From Chloroflexota bacterium (lineage in GTDB: Bacteria; Chloroflexota; Anaerolineae; Aggregatilineales; Phototrophicaceae): DNA of 50,816 nt. The stretch is from positions 1 through 50,816 of the forward strand of contig JAPOXG010000038.1 of the NCBI GenBank assembly GCA_026707225.1. Reading direction: 5' to 3'. The notes beneath the pieces are model-generated. The model saw only the letters and a list, made by a program, of their open reading frames with translations, was not told where the DNA came from and searched no databases. The position numbers and the translations under genes were made by a program. How positions within the stretch are numbered: position 1 is the stretch's first letter; each line of letters starts with the position of its first letter. Positions 44,181 to 50,816 of the stretch are shown here, one piece after another.

Positions 44181-44959
44181 AAGACCTTCTCCGCAAAAAG
44201 GCGGTCGACCAGCGTGGCCGCTTGCGCCTTGACATTGTTCCCGCTGATCATCTCGGTAGCAGTTTCACGCTCCGGGGGACTGAAGTAGCGCAGCGCCGAA
44301 GTGGCGGCTGCTGGTATGCTGATGCCCAGGTCGGCGGCTGACCAGACCGGAATTTGCGCCTTTGCCGCTTTTCGTATGCCCAGAAAATTGGGGTAGCGCG
44401 GTTCGTTGATGCCCTTCATCACCGATATCACGGCGGGGAGCCTGGCGGAGACGACCTGATTCCCTCGCTCAAGCATCTTCTGCGCTTGAATCGTGCCCGC
44501 CGCATAATCCGTTTCGATGATTTGCGAAACGAAGTTGAGCATGGTCCAGCCCAAGCGCCGCGCCAATTGGTAAGTGTGCTGATCAGTTGCGACATCAACG
44601 CTTTCCTTGCCGAATATGACCAAATCGACATCGTCAAGTTTGCGGATGGCGCCCGCCGCCAATGCCGACCAAACCAAACTGTCATTCGCATCGGCGCCGG
44701 TTTCATCGACGCGCAAGGCGTTCTGAATACCCATCGCCAGGCTATGTTTCAGGGCGTCGTTGTGAAGGTCCGATCCGATAGCGATTACGGTAGATTCGCC
44801 GCCGCCATGCTTTGCCTGCACAATCGTCTCTTCCAGCGAGTATTCGTCCCAGGGGTTTACCACCGTGCCGACGTCTCCCCAGGTGACCTCGCCCTCGTCA
44901 TTGACCCAGACCCTTGCCGCGGTATCCGGTGTACTTCGCGTGAACGTGACAACATGCAC
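44177..44959 (-). CDS. etfB: Electron transfer flavoprotein beta subunit
   Basis: 260 residues with the EtfB features VVNPWDEYSLEETIVQAK, GKESVDVATDQHTYQLARRL and the EtfB signature ARLPAVISVMKGINEPRYPN, followed by FLGIRKAAK. Whether it is of the bifurcating class (second FAD) or the plain AMP-binding class cannot be told by eye. The etfB-etfA pair lies 186 bases upstream of the Mrp operon on the same strand. A TAGAAT at 45003-44998 on the minus strand could be its -10. Confidence 0.95.
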   Translation of the reverse strand: MHVVTFTRSTPDTAARVWVNDEGEVTWGDVGTVVNPWDEYSLEETIVQAKHGGGESTVIAIGSDLHNDALKHSLAMGIQNALRVDETGADANDSLVWSALAAGAIRKLDDVDLVIFGKESVDVATDQHTYQLARRLGWTMLNFVSQIIETDYAAGTIQAQKMLERGNQVVSARLPAVISVMKGINEPRYPNFLGIRKAAKAQIPVWSAADLGISIPAAATSALRYFSPPERETATEMISGNNVKAQAATLVDRLFAEKVL

Positions 44960-45108
44960 CGCAATTGACCTCCAGACTTCTATGCAGCGCGCAGGATATT
45001 CTACACAGGTTCGCTGGTTAAAGAAACGGCTTTGCTGGTAAGCGTAGCAAGTTGGCTGTTATGCCCGAGCGGGCCAGGCTTATCGCCAGCTCCGGGCGGC
45101 TGTGACTG

Positions 45109-45717
45109 TTAAACTCGCCCGCTCGAAACTGCGCCGTCCCCGTGGACGCTGCCCACGCAGCATGCTCCATGCGGCAGGGTTGTGCTGTCATCGATCACCG
45201 CGTCAGCCACGCCGCATTGACACATCAAGGCGTCTCTCAGGTTGGCGCCACGAAGGTCCGCTCGCCAAAAATTGACCTCGGTCAAGTCCGCCTTGACAAA
45301 TGAACTACCGGCCAGGACGGCGCGGGCGAAATTAGCGCCGCGCAGATCGGCGCCGTCAAATCTGGCGTGGTCAAGTCTCGCCTCGCGAAAATGTGTTTCT
45401 CGCAGATCGGCGCGTGAGAAATCCGCCCCGCGCAAGTCCGAATAGCCAAAGTAGGCGCCGCGGAGCATCGCCGACGAGAACTTCGCTTGCTTCATGCGAC
45501 AAGATGAGAGCAACGCGCCGCCAAGATTGGCTGCTGACCAATCCAGCTGATCGAGGCTGCCATCTTGATGCGCAAGGCGTTCTTTTAGAGATTCAAGCAG
45601 GATGCGCCCGTTCCGAGAGTTATTCTGGTCGCCAATCAAAGCGATGAGTCTGTCGGTTGGCAGGAGAGAATACCAGCGTTTTCCAATCGCGTGTCGTAAG
45701 CGATAGATCAGTTTCAT
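45109..45717 (-). CDS. Pentapeptide-repeat protein
   Basis: 202 residues. From about 65 to 170 the sequence consists of A(D/N)LRx-type five-residue units (for example LRGADFSRADLRETHFREA and RADLRGANLRDALMC), which fold as a right-handed square beta-helix. The first 60 residues are not repetitive. Some family members mimic DNA and protect gyrase, but most have no known role. ATG at 45717 is chosen over 45777 as closer to the recognisable sequence. No neighbour hints at function. Confidence 0.85.
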   Translation of the reverse strand: MKLIYRLRHAIGKRWYSLLPTDRLIALIGDQNNSRNGRILLESLKERLAHQDGSLDQLDWSAANLGGALLSSCRMKQAKFSSAMLRGAYFGYSDLRGADFSRADLRETHFREARLDHARFDGADLRGANFARAVLAGSSFVKADLTEVNFWRADLRGANLRDALMCQCGVADAVIDDSTTLPHGACCVGSVHGDGAVSSGRV

Positions 45718-45839
45718 GCAATCAACGCGAGTCCAGTATATCGCGCTGATGTTAGCGACCGCGCTCGATAAGGGCAAGATGCGTTATCAGCTAGGCCGGC
45801 TAAGCGCGATGCCATAGGCGCCCTTAGTGAGATTGATTA

Positions 45840-45947
45840 GGTCGAATCAGGTTTTTTTGTGAGTTTGTGCTATTAGCGCAACGCTTTTGATTCGCTAAGC
45901 TAATGCCGTATTGAAGCGGTCCGGGCATTAAGCCGAGGCGTTGACCT
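45840..45947. promoter_or_regulatory. Intergenic inverted repeat and T-run upstream of the GNAT gene
   Basis: TTAGCG (45873-45878) and CGCTAA (45893-45898) form an inverted repeat with a 14-base spacer, a possible operator 50 bases before the ATG. Just upstream, TGATT and AATCA flank AGGTCG and are followed by GG and seven T residues, a weak terminator-like element on the plus strand. Confidence 0.35.
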
Positions 45948-46481
45948 ATGGTGCTGGCAGCGAACAACATTGATACGTTGACCACCACGTACCTTGAGAT
46001 GGTGAGCAAGGAGGACTTTGCGCCCGCCTTCATCCGCGCGTCTGATATCGAAATCGTCACGATGGAGATGCCGGATCTGGGATTCTACAAATTCCTGTAT
46101 CAGTCGGTGGGCGAAGAATGGGCTTGGCGCGATCGGCTGCAAATGTCAAACAGCGAGCTGCGGAAGATTCTCGCCTCAGCCAACACGCAAGTGTATGTCA
46201 TGTATGTGAGCGGATCTCCAGCAGGCTATGTTGAATTGTATCGTCATGAAGATGGCTCGGTCGAGATCGCCTATTTTGGTTTGCGGCGAAGTTATATGGG
46301 ACGGGGCTTGGGCAAGCATCTCTTGAGCTACGGTGTGGATCGCGCTTGGGATATGGGGGCGAAACGCGTCTGGCTGCACACCTGCAATCTCGATGGTCCG
46401 CACGCTTTGTCCAATTATCGGAAACGCGGCTTCCGCATCTTCAAGATCGTTGAAGAGCCGATGCCGGCGCTTTACAGCTAG
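45948..46481 (+). CDS. GNAT family N-acetyltransferase
   Basis: A 177-residue acetyltransferase. The acetyl-CoA pyrophosphate loop is RRSYMGRGLGKHLLSYGVDR, preceded by the strand VEIAYFGL. The C-terminal block RVWLHTCNLDGPHALSNYRK continues as RGFRIFK and completes the fold. It acetylates an amine of a small molecule or protein; the acceptor is unknown. It converges on the first LLM gene, 16 bases apart. Confidence 0.88.
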   Translation: MVLAANNIDTLTTTYLEMVSKEDFAPAFIRASDIEIVTMEMPDLGFYKFLYQSVGEEWAWRDRLQMSNSELRKILASANTQVYVMYVSGSPAGYVELYRHEDGSVEIAYFGLRRSYMGRGLGKHLLSYGVDRAWDMGAKRVWLHTCNLDGPHALSNYRKRGFRIFKIVEEPMPALYS

Positions 46482-46497
46482 CGCGGCGTCATTCATT

Positions 46498-47529
46498 TCA
46501 ATCGCGGCTGCCAGCAATGGCCTCCAAAAGTCTTGGGTTGTCGTTCCTCCACTCAAGGCAAACGCGATCGACGATACCGGCATAACGGTCAACGAGCGCG
46601 GCATAGATATCGTCCGGTTTCGCAATGACCGTGAACTCGTGAAGCAGGTCGTCTGTCATCGCGTCTTGCACAGCTGCCCAGTCTCTCTTGCCAGCCATTT
46701 CCTGTAGTTCATCAGCTAGCGCCCCCCAGCCATGCAGGCTCATGACCTGCCGAAATGCCGGACTGCTGGAATAAGTGGCGAGACGCTCGCTCAGGGCTCT
46801 TGCCGCGCGATCCCGCTCGCCGCCCGTTTCGCTGCTCATGACGAAAACAGGCGCCGTCACTTCGAAATCACTGCGCTCCCGTTCGGCAATATCGAGCCCT
46901 TTCTCAACTGACGGAATTACAACCTCTCGCAGATACGATGCTGTGTGCAATTCATGCGCATGCAGACCCTGGCAGATTTCTCCCGCTAATTGGCAATCTT
47001 CCGGATTCAGGCCGGTGAGGTAGACGGGCGCCTCCGGTGTCGCGATTGGACCGGGATTGAAGAATGGCGCCATCAGGCGGAATTGATAGTGTTTCCCGCG
47101 ATAACGGAGGCGCGCGTCCGTCTGAAAACTGGTCCAGATGGCGCGCAGGCTTTCGATATATTCCCGCATTCGTCCGACGGGGTCGCGCCAGTCTTCGCTG
47201 AAGCGGCGCTCAATATGCTCCCGCTGCAGCATACTCAAGCCTAGAATGAATCGACCGTCGGATTGCCGCGCCAAATCCCAAGCGATTTGTGCGGCGACCA
47301 TCGGGCTGCGCGGAAATGCGGCTGCGTCCCGCGTGCCGATTCGAATCCCTTTCGTTTCTTTGGCGGCGATGCTCAGCGGGAAGAAGGGATTGTGCGCCGT
47401 TTCCGCCACCCAGACGCCGTCAAAACCAAGCTGCTCGGCGCGCTTAACCTGCTCGGCATCGTGCCGCAGGTCGCCCGTCAGTCTGATCGCCACATCCAGT
47501 TTGATCGCTGGCATTTCCGAAGAATCCAT
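46498..47529 (-). CDS. LLM class F420-dependent oxidoreductase (paralog 1)
   Basis: A 343-residue luciferase-like TIM-barrel protein. It shows AEQLGFDGVWVAETAHNPFF, GTRDAAAFPRSPMVAAQIAW, DGRFILGLSMLQREHIERRF and REYIESLRAIWTSFQT. This pattern matches the F420-dependent family described from mycobacteria (TIGR03617-like). It reduces or oxidises an unknown substrate with F420. It is a clear paralog of the gene at 48.3 kb. ATG at 47529 lies just after the stop of the metallopeptidase gene, which precedes it in the operon. Confidence 0.88.
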   Translation of the reverse strand: MDSSEMPAIKLDVAIRLTGDLRHDAEQVKRAEQLGFDGVWVAETAHNPFFPLSIAAKETKGIRIGTRDAAAFPRSPMVAAQIAWDLARQSDGRFILGLSMLQREHIERRFSEDWRDPVGRMREYIESLRAIWTSFQTDARLRYRGKHYQFRLMAPFFNPGPIATPEAPVYLTGLNPEDCQLAGEICQGLHAHELHTASYLREVVIPSVEKGLDIAERERSDFEVTAPVFVMSSETGGERDRAARALSERLATYSSSPAFRQVMSLHGWGALADELQEMAGKRDWAAVQDAMTDDLLHEFTVIAKPDDIYAALVDRYAGIVDRVCLEWRNDNPRLLEAIAGSRD

Positions 47530-47531
47530 CC

Positions 47532-48257
47532 TCACAGAATCAGGCGGGCGCCGTGCTCTTTGAACCAGGCGTTCCAATGACGGAAATCGGGGCAGTAAGA
47601 TTCGACAAGCGCCCAGAAGGCCGGGTTGTGATGCAGCTCTCGCAAGTGACAGAGTTCGTGGATGATTACGTAGTCAATCGCCGCGTCCGGCGCCATCATC
47701 AGCCGCAGGTTGAGATTGATATTTCCCTTGGCGGAACAGCTTCCCCAGCGCGTCTTTTGATTCTTGATACGCAATTTCCCATATTTGAATCCGTGCCTTT
47801 CGGCAAGTTCGCGCACCCGGGGCGGAAGGTACTGTTTCGCCTGCGCGCGATAGAATCTTTCGACGGCTCTGCGGAAAAGCTCGCTGTCATCCTTCGGCGC
47901 TGATTCCGGCAATAATAGCTTGAGTACGTTATCGCTTAGGTGAACCATGACACGCCCGCGCGTCGGGTCTGTCTCCAGCTTGAGCCGGCAGCAGGCGCCG
48001 CGGAACAGAAACGTTTCACCCTCGCGATATTTTCGCTGCGGCAGCTTGGCCTGCGCGTCGCTGAATCTGTCAATGGCTGAAAGGATCCAGTCCCTTCGCT
48101 CGTGAAGCAGCGCCGCCGGATCCGGCTGCCGCAATCCCGGGGGATAAACCACCTCAAGCCCGCCGCCCAGGCTGTAACGGACGCTGACGCGCTTGGCGCG
48201 TTGACTCGTCCGAACGCGATAGGCGATCGACATTCCCTTAAGCTCGATGATTGGCAT
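47532..48257 (-). CDS. YgjP-like (DUF45) metallopeptidase
   Basis: A 241-residue predicted zinc peptidase. The metal motif HELCHLRELHHNPAFWALVE lies near residue 199 with the third ligand region following, and TRWGSCSAKGNINLNLRL is the second conserved block of the YgjP/M48-like group. The N-terminus contains a beta-rich domain (SVRYSLGGGLEVVYPPGL). Substrate is unknown in the family. ATG at 48257 overlaps the stop of the LLM gene before it by one base (TGATG), so the two are translationally coupled; the next gene begins two bases after its stop. Confidence 0.85.
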   Translation of the reverse strand: MPIIELKGMSIAYRVRTSQRAKRVSVRYSLGGGLEVVYPPGLRQPDPAALLHERRDWILSAIDRFSDAQAKLPQRKYREGETFLFRGACCRLKLETDPTRGRVMVHLSDNVLKLLLPESAPKDDSELFRRAVERFYRAQAKQYLPPRVRELAERHGFKYGKLRIKNQKTRWGSCSAKGNINLNLRLMMAPDAAIDYVIIHELCHLRELHHNPAFWALVESYCPDFRHWNAWFKEHGARLIL

Positions 48258-49276
48258 CAGCGCTCCATCGCTTTGGCGGCGTGCTGCCAAATGATGCGCA
48301 TAGCATCGTCTTCCGGTTCGAATGGAAAGTAGAAGCCGGCGCGATCCAGCAGGCCGGCATACCGGTCGCGGAGCGCATATGGCAGTTCGTCGGGTGGCGC
48401 GATGACGGCGAACTCCGCGAGCATGTCGTCGCTTATCAGCCGGTGCATTTCAGTCCAGCGATTGCGCCGCAGCAGCGCGTTGAGACGCGGGATTAGATCG
48501 GTCCAGCCGTGCAGTTCCAGGACCTTGCGGTAGCTGGGTGTGCTGGCGTAGAAAGCGATCTGGGATTTGGTGAGCTCCTTGCTCGCCTCAATGCTGTCGT
48601 CATCGATTCCGCTGACAACGAAGACGGCGCAAGACAGGCTCAGCCGGTCGCGGAGGCCGCTGGCGCTTCGGCCCGCCTGAAACGCTGGCAGCAGCACTTC
48701 GCGCAGGTAACGCGGCGTATGGAAGGAATGCACATGAAAACCGTCGCATTGCTCGCCCGCGAGTTTTGCCAATCCCGTGTTGACGCCGGCGATGTAAATC
48801 TGAATGCGACTGTAGGGCATGGCTGGCGGCGCGAACTCGGGAGTCATCAATGAAAATCGGTAGAATTCGCCCTCGTAATCCAGGTCAGCGCCCGTTTGAA
48901 AACTGTGCCAGATAGCCCGCAGCGACTCAATATACTCGCGCATCTGCTTCACGGGTTTGCCCCAACGGCTGCTAAATCGCTTGGTTATATGGGGCTTAAT
49001 CTGGCTGCCTAGGCCGAGGATGAAGCGGCCTTGTGAAACCGCCGCCAAATCCCAGGCGGTCTGTGCCATGATCATCGGACTGCGCGGGAATGCGACCGCA
49101 ATGGCCGTGCCGAGCGTAATGCCTTCGGTGGCGAGCGCCGCGTGAGAAAGCGGCAGAAAGGGGTTATGCGCCGCTTCCGCCACCCACAAGCCATCAAAGC
49201 CGAGGTCTTCCACCGCGCGCGCCAGAGGACCAGCCCGGTTTAGATTGTCCACGAAGACTGAGACGTCAAATTTCAA
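48257..49276 (-). CDS. LLM class F420-dependent oxidoreductase (paralog 2)
   Basis: 339 residues, closely related to the gene at 46.5 kb. It shows LGFDGLWVAEAAHNPFLPLS, GTAIAVAFPRSPMIMAQTAW, QGRFILGLGSQIKPHITKRF and REYIESLRAIWHSFQTGADL. The paralogy suggests local duplication with a metallopeptidase gene between or inserted afterwards. The start is TTG, with a weak site upstream. First gene of the three-gene operon. Confidence 0.88.
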   Translation of the reverse strand: MKFDVSVFVDNLNRAGPLARAVEDLGFDGLWVAEAAHNPFLPLSHAALATEGITLGTAIAVAFPRSPMIMAQTAWDLAAVSQGRFILGLGSQIKPHITKRFSSRWGKPVKQMREYIESLRAIWHSFQTGADLDYEGEFYRFSLMTPEFAPPAMPYSRIQIYIAGVNTGLAKLAGEQCDGFHVHSFHTPRYLREVLLPAFQAGRSASGLRDRLSLSCAVFVVSGIDDDSIEASKELTKSQIAFYASTPSYRKVLELHGWTDLIPRLNALLRRNRWTEMHRLISDDMLAEFAVIAPPDELPYALRDRYAGLLDRAGFYFPFEPEDDAMRIIWQHAAKAMER

Positions 49277-49472
49277 TTGAACACCGGTATGTCAGCGCTT
49301 CCAATCACTCGCCTATTCTAGCCTTCGGATACACAAGTGGCGAGAGCACAACTAGATTCGCTATCGCGTGTTATAAATGATACAATTGTTCGCAATCGTT
49401 AAGCGTCGCCTGGCAGTCATCGGCGTCGATGAATCTGGGACGCGCTCAAGGCGGTTAGCTGAAGAGGACGCG

Positions 49473-50648
49473 ATGAGTGTAAGAGGCACGCGCTCGGTAA
49501 ACATAGGTTTGCGCAACGTCGTGTTGACGATCCTGATTGGACTCGGATTCATTTTCGTCTGGCAGATCCGCGGCACGTTGATGCTGACCTTCGCGGCGGT
49601 GATTCTGGTGGTGCTATTTACCATGCCGGTGCGCCTGCTTGTTGACCGCTTGCGGATAAACCGCCTGGTCGCCATTCTTGTCAGTGTCATCGGCTTCTTT
49701 GTCATACTTGTTTTGATCGGCATTCCGATCCTACGCACGATCGGCGATCAATATGAACCGCTTAAAATGCGAGTAGAAAGCGGCTTTGAACAGGTGCGCG
49801 CGTCGCTAACCCGCGAGGCCTTGTTGGAACAGAATTCCATTCTCAAAGATGTGGTGCCAATAATAGAGGGTTTGCTTACTGGCGGCGGAAATACTCAGAC
49901 GTCGGATGATCTCGTCAGCCAGGCAATTTCGCAAGTGACTGACGCCATAGGCCGGCTTGGCGGCTCTGTCTTGCCAGTGGTCGGCGGGGTGGCTAACACG
50001 ATTCTGAGCGCGCTCATCATTTTCTTCTTGAGCATGTACCTGTTGGCTGAACCCGAGCTATATGTCAGCGGCATCATCAAGCTAACGCCGATCTGGTATC
50101 GCGAGCGCATGCGCAGCATATTATGGCGGCTCGATAGCACCTTGCGCGCCTGGCTTAAAGTCACGGCAGTATCGATGGTTGCGGTTGCGATTCTGACTGG
50201 TTTCGGACTTTGGCTGGTTGGGATCAAAGAAGAGGCGTTCGCTCTCGGCGTACTCGCTGGCATTTTATCGTTCATTCCCAACTTTGGTCCGGTGGTTGCC
50301 CTGATTCCGTCCGTGGCGGTGGCTATCGTTGAAGCGCCTGACAACGTAATCTGGGTAGTGCTAATCATTTATGGCGTGTCCTTCTTCCAGAGCCAGGTGA
50401 TTAGCCCGGTGCTGGCCAGCGAACGAATGAATATGCCGGCGATTCTGATTCTGCTCGGCCAGATCATATTCGGCTTCTTCTTCGGCTTTCTTGGTCTGAT
50501 GCTGGCGGTTCCGCTCAGCGCTTGTCTCGCGGTGCTGGTTGATGAGATGTATGTCAAAGATGTGCTGGGCGATCATAGCAAGAGCGAGGCGCCGGAAGAC
50601 GCGCGGCTTGAGGAAGTGTCGAGCGAGCTCCTGCCGGAACCTACCTAG
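49473..50648 (+). CDS. AI-2E family transporter
   Basis: A 391-residue membrane protein with about eight helices and the family features near the C-terminus: GILSFIPNFGPVVALIPSVA, FFQSQVISPVLASERMNMPA and ILLGQIIFGFFFGFLGLMLA. These permeases include TqsA-type autoinducer exporters and Na+/H+ antiporters; which applies is unknown. The acidic C-terminal tail is short. ATG at 49473 has AGAGGA upstream, preferred over an upstream ATG at 49377. Confidence 0.88.
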   Translation: MSVRGTRSVNIGLRNVVLTILIGLGFIFVWQIRGTLMLTFAAVILVVLFTMPVRLLVDRLRINRLVAILVSVIGFFVILVLIGIPILRTIGDQYEPLKMRVESGFEQVRASLTREALLEQNSILKDVVPIIEGLLTGGGNTQTSDDLVSQAISQVTDAIGRLGGSVLPVVGGVANTILSALIIFFLSMYLLAEPELYVSGIIKLTPIWYRERMRSILWRLDSTLRAWLKVTAVSMVAVAILTGFGLWLVGIKEEAFALGVLAGILSFIPNFGPVVALIPSVAVAIVEAPDNVIWVVLIIYGVSFFQSQVISPVLASERMNMPAILILLGQIIFGFFFGFLGLMLAVPLSACLAVLVDEMYVKDVLGDHSKSEAPEDARLEEVSSELLPEPT

Positions 50649-50684
50649 CAGATTTTCCAATGCAGATAAATTGCGTTTTTCTCC

Positions 50685-50713
50685 TTGACAGGTTGTCTGC
50701 GCCCTGCTAGTCT
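50685..50713 (+). promoter_or_regulatory. Near-consensus sigma-70 promoter at the window end
   Basis: TTGACA (50685-50690), exactly 17 bases, TAGTCT (50708-50713). The perfect -35 and ideal spacing make it one of the best promoters in the window. It points out of the window to the right. Confidence 0.65.
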
Positions 50714-50722
50714 GAAGATCGT

Positions 50723-50752
50723 AAAGCTGAGAGGAGTCACTCTCGCTTTTTT
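50723..50752 (+). terminator. Hairpin with T-run just after the promoter (possible attenuator)
   Basis: AAAGC (50723-50727) and GAGAG (50729-50733) pair with CTCTC (50740-50744) and GCTTT (50745-50749), with one bulged T and a 6-base loop. T residues run 50747-50752. It would be made within about 30 bases of the transcription start. A second small hairpin, CCCC and GGGG around TTAGT, follows from 50754. The gene controlled lies beyond the window. Confidence 0.5.
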
Positions 50753-50816
50753 GTCCCCTTAGTGGGGGCGGTGCGGATTAACAGCAGAATAGCAGGTTAA
50801 GACAGAGCGAATCAAA

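Noticed and set aside
1..50816. tRNA, rRNA, CRISPR arrays, insertion sequences, prophage genes
   Set aside because: No T-loop and acceptor pairing, no regular short repeats with spacers, no transposase or phage-structural protein was seen.

Overview
The window reads as a piece of bacterial chromosome with fairly high GC. It most resembles a member of the Chloroflexota (Anaerolineae-like). This is inference from gene content: Pro/Thr-rich 'PTATPTPT'-type tails, a long-form RmlA, paired F420-type LLM oxidoreductases, a bactofilin, RNase J, a fused MrpA-MrpB subunit and a SAM-clan riboswitch in front of metK. No rRNA, tRNA, CRISPR array, phage or insertion-sequence gene was recognised.

Layout. 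1-5.0 kb (minus strand): trmB, an MFS exporter, a PLP aminotransferase and a primary-type sigma-70 factor; an imperfect duplication lies between the last two. 5.2-7.2 kb: two unrecognised membrane-anchored proteins. 7.4-10.1 kb (plus): modA and modB without modC, a decayed arsenate-reductase/LMW-phosphatase gene, and a methyltransferase. 10.2-20.8 kb: TPR protein, icd, rnj, an ABC ATPase without permease, a PRTase, comEA, a UgpC/MalK-type ATPase, lipA, a bactofilin and an SDR. 20.9-29.1 kb (minus): a surface-polysaccharide operon (CpsD-like ATPase, rmlA, rmlB, rmlD, two GT2 transferases, rnhB, a GT4 transferase, a Wzz-like protein) without rmlC. 29.2-33.4 kb: a folB-folK fusion diverging from folE, then metK under a SAM riboswitch plus terminator, followed closely by a methyltransferase. 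33.5-36.7 kb: ADP-ribosylglycohydrolase, an RpiB-type isomerase, and a DUF368 membrane protein. 36.7-45.0 kb (minus): etfB-etfA, then a complete Mrp antiporter operon (fused AB, C, D, E, F, G). 45.1-50.8 kb: pentapeptide-repeat protein, GNAT acetyltransferase, two LLM oxidoreductases flanking a YgjP-type metallopeptidase, an AI-2E-family permease, and at the right edge a near-consensus promoter followed at once by a hairpin with a T-run.

How the genes fit together. Most are housekeeping or envelope functions: tRNA modification, RNA decay, TCA cycle, lipoate, folate and SAM synthesis, surface glycan assembly and cation/proton exchange. The least ordinary parts are the modAB locus with its alternative hairpins and dead arsC-like gene, the CpsD-like protein with a damaged P-loop, the etfBA-mrp neighbourhood, the ADP-ribosylglycohydrolase/isomerase pair, the methyltransferase with a Trm112-like tail, and the LLM/metallopeptidase operon. 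No system here can be called new from sequence alone; these are the best candidates for a closer look.
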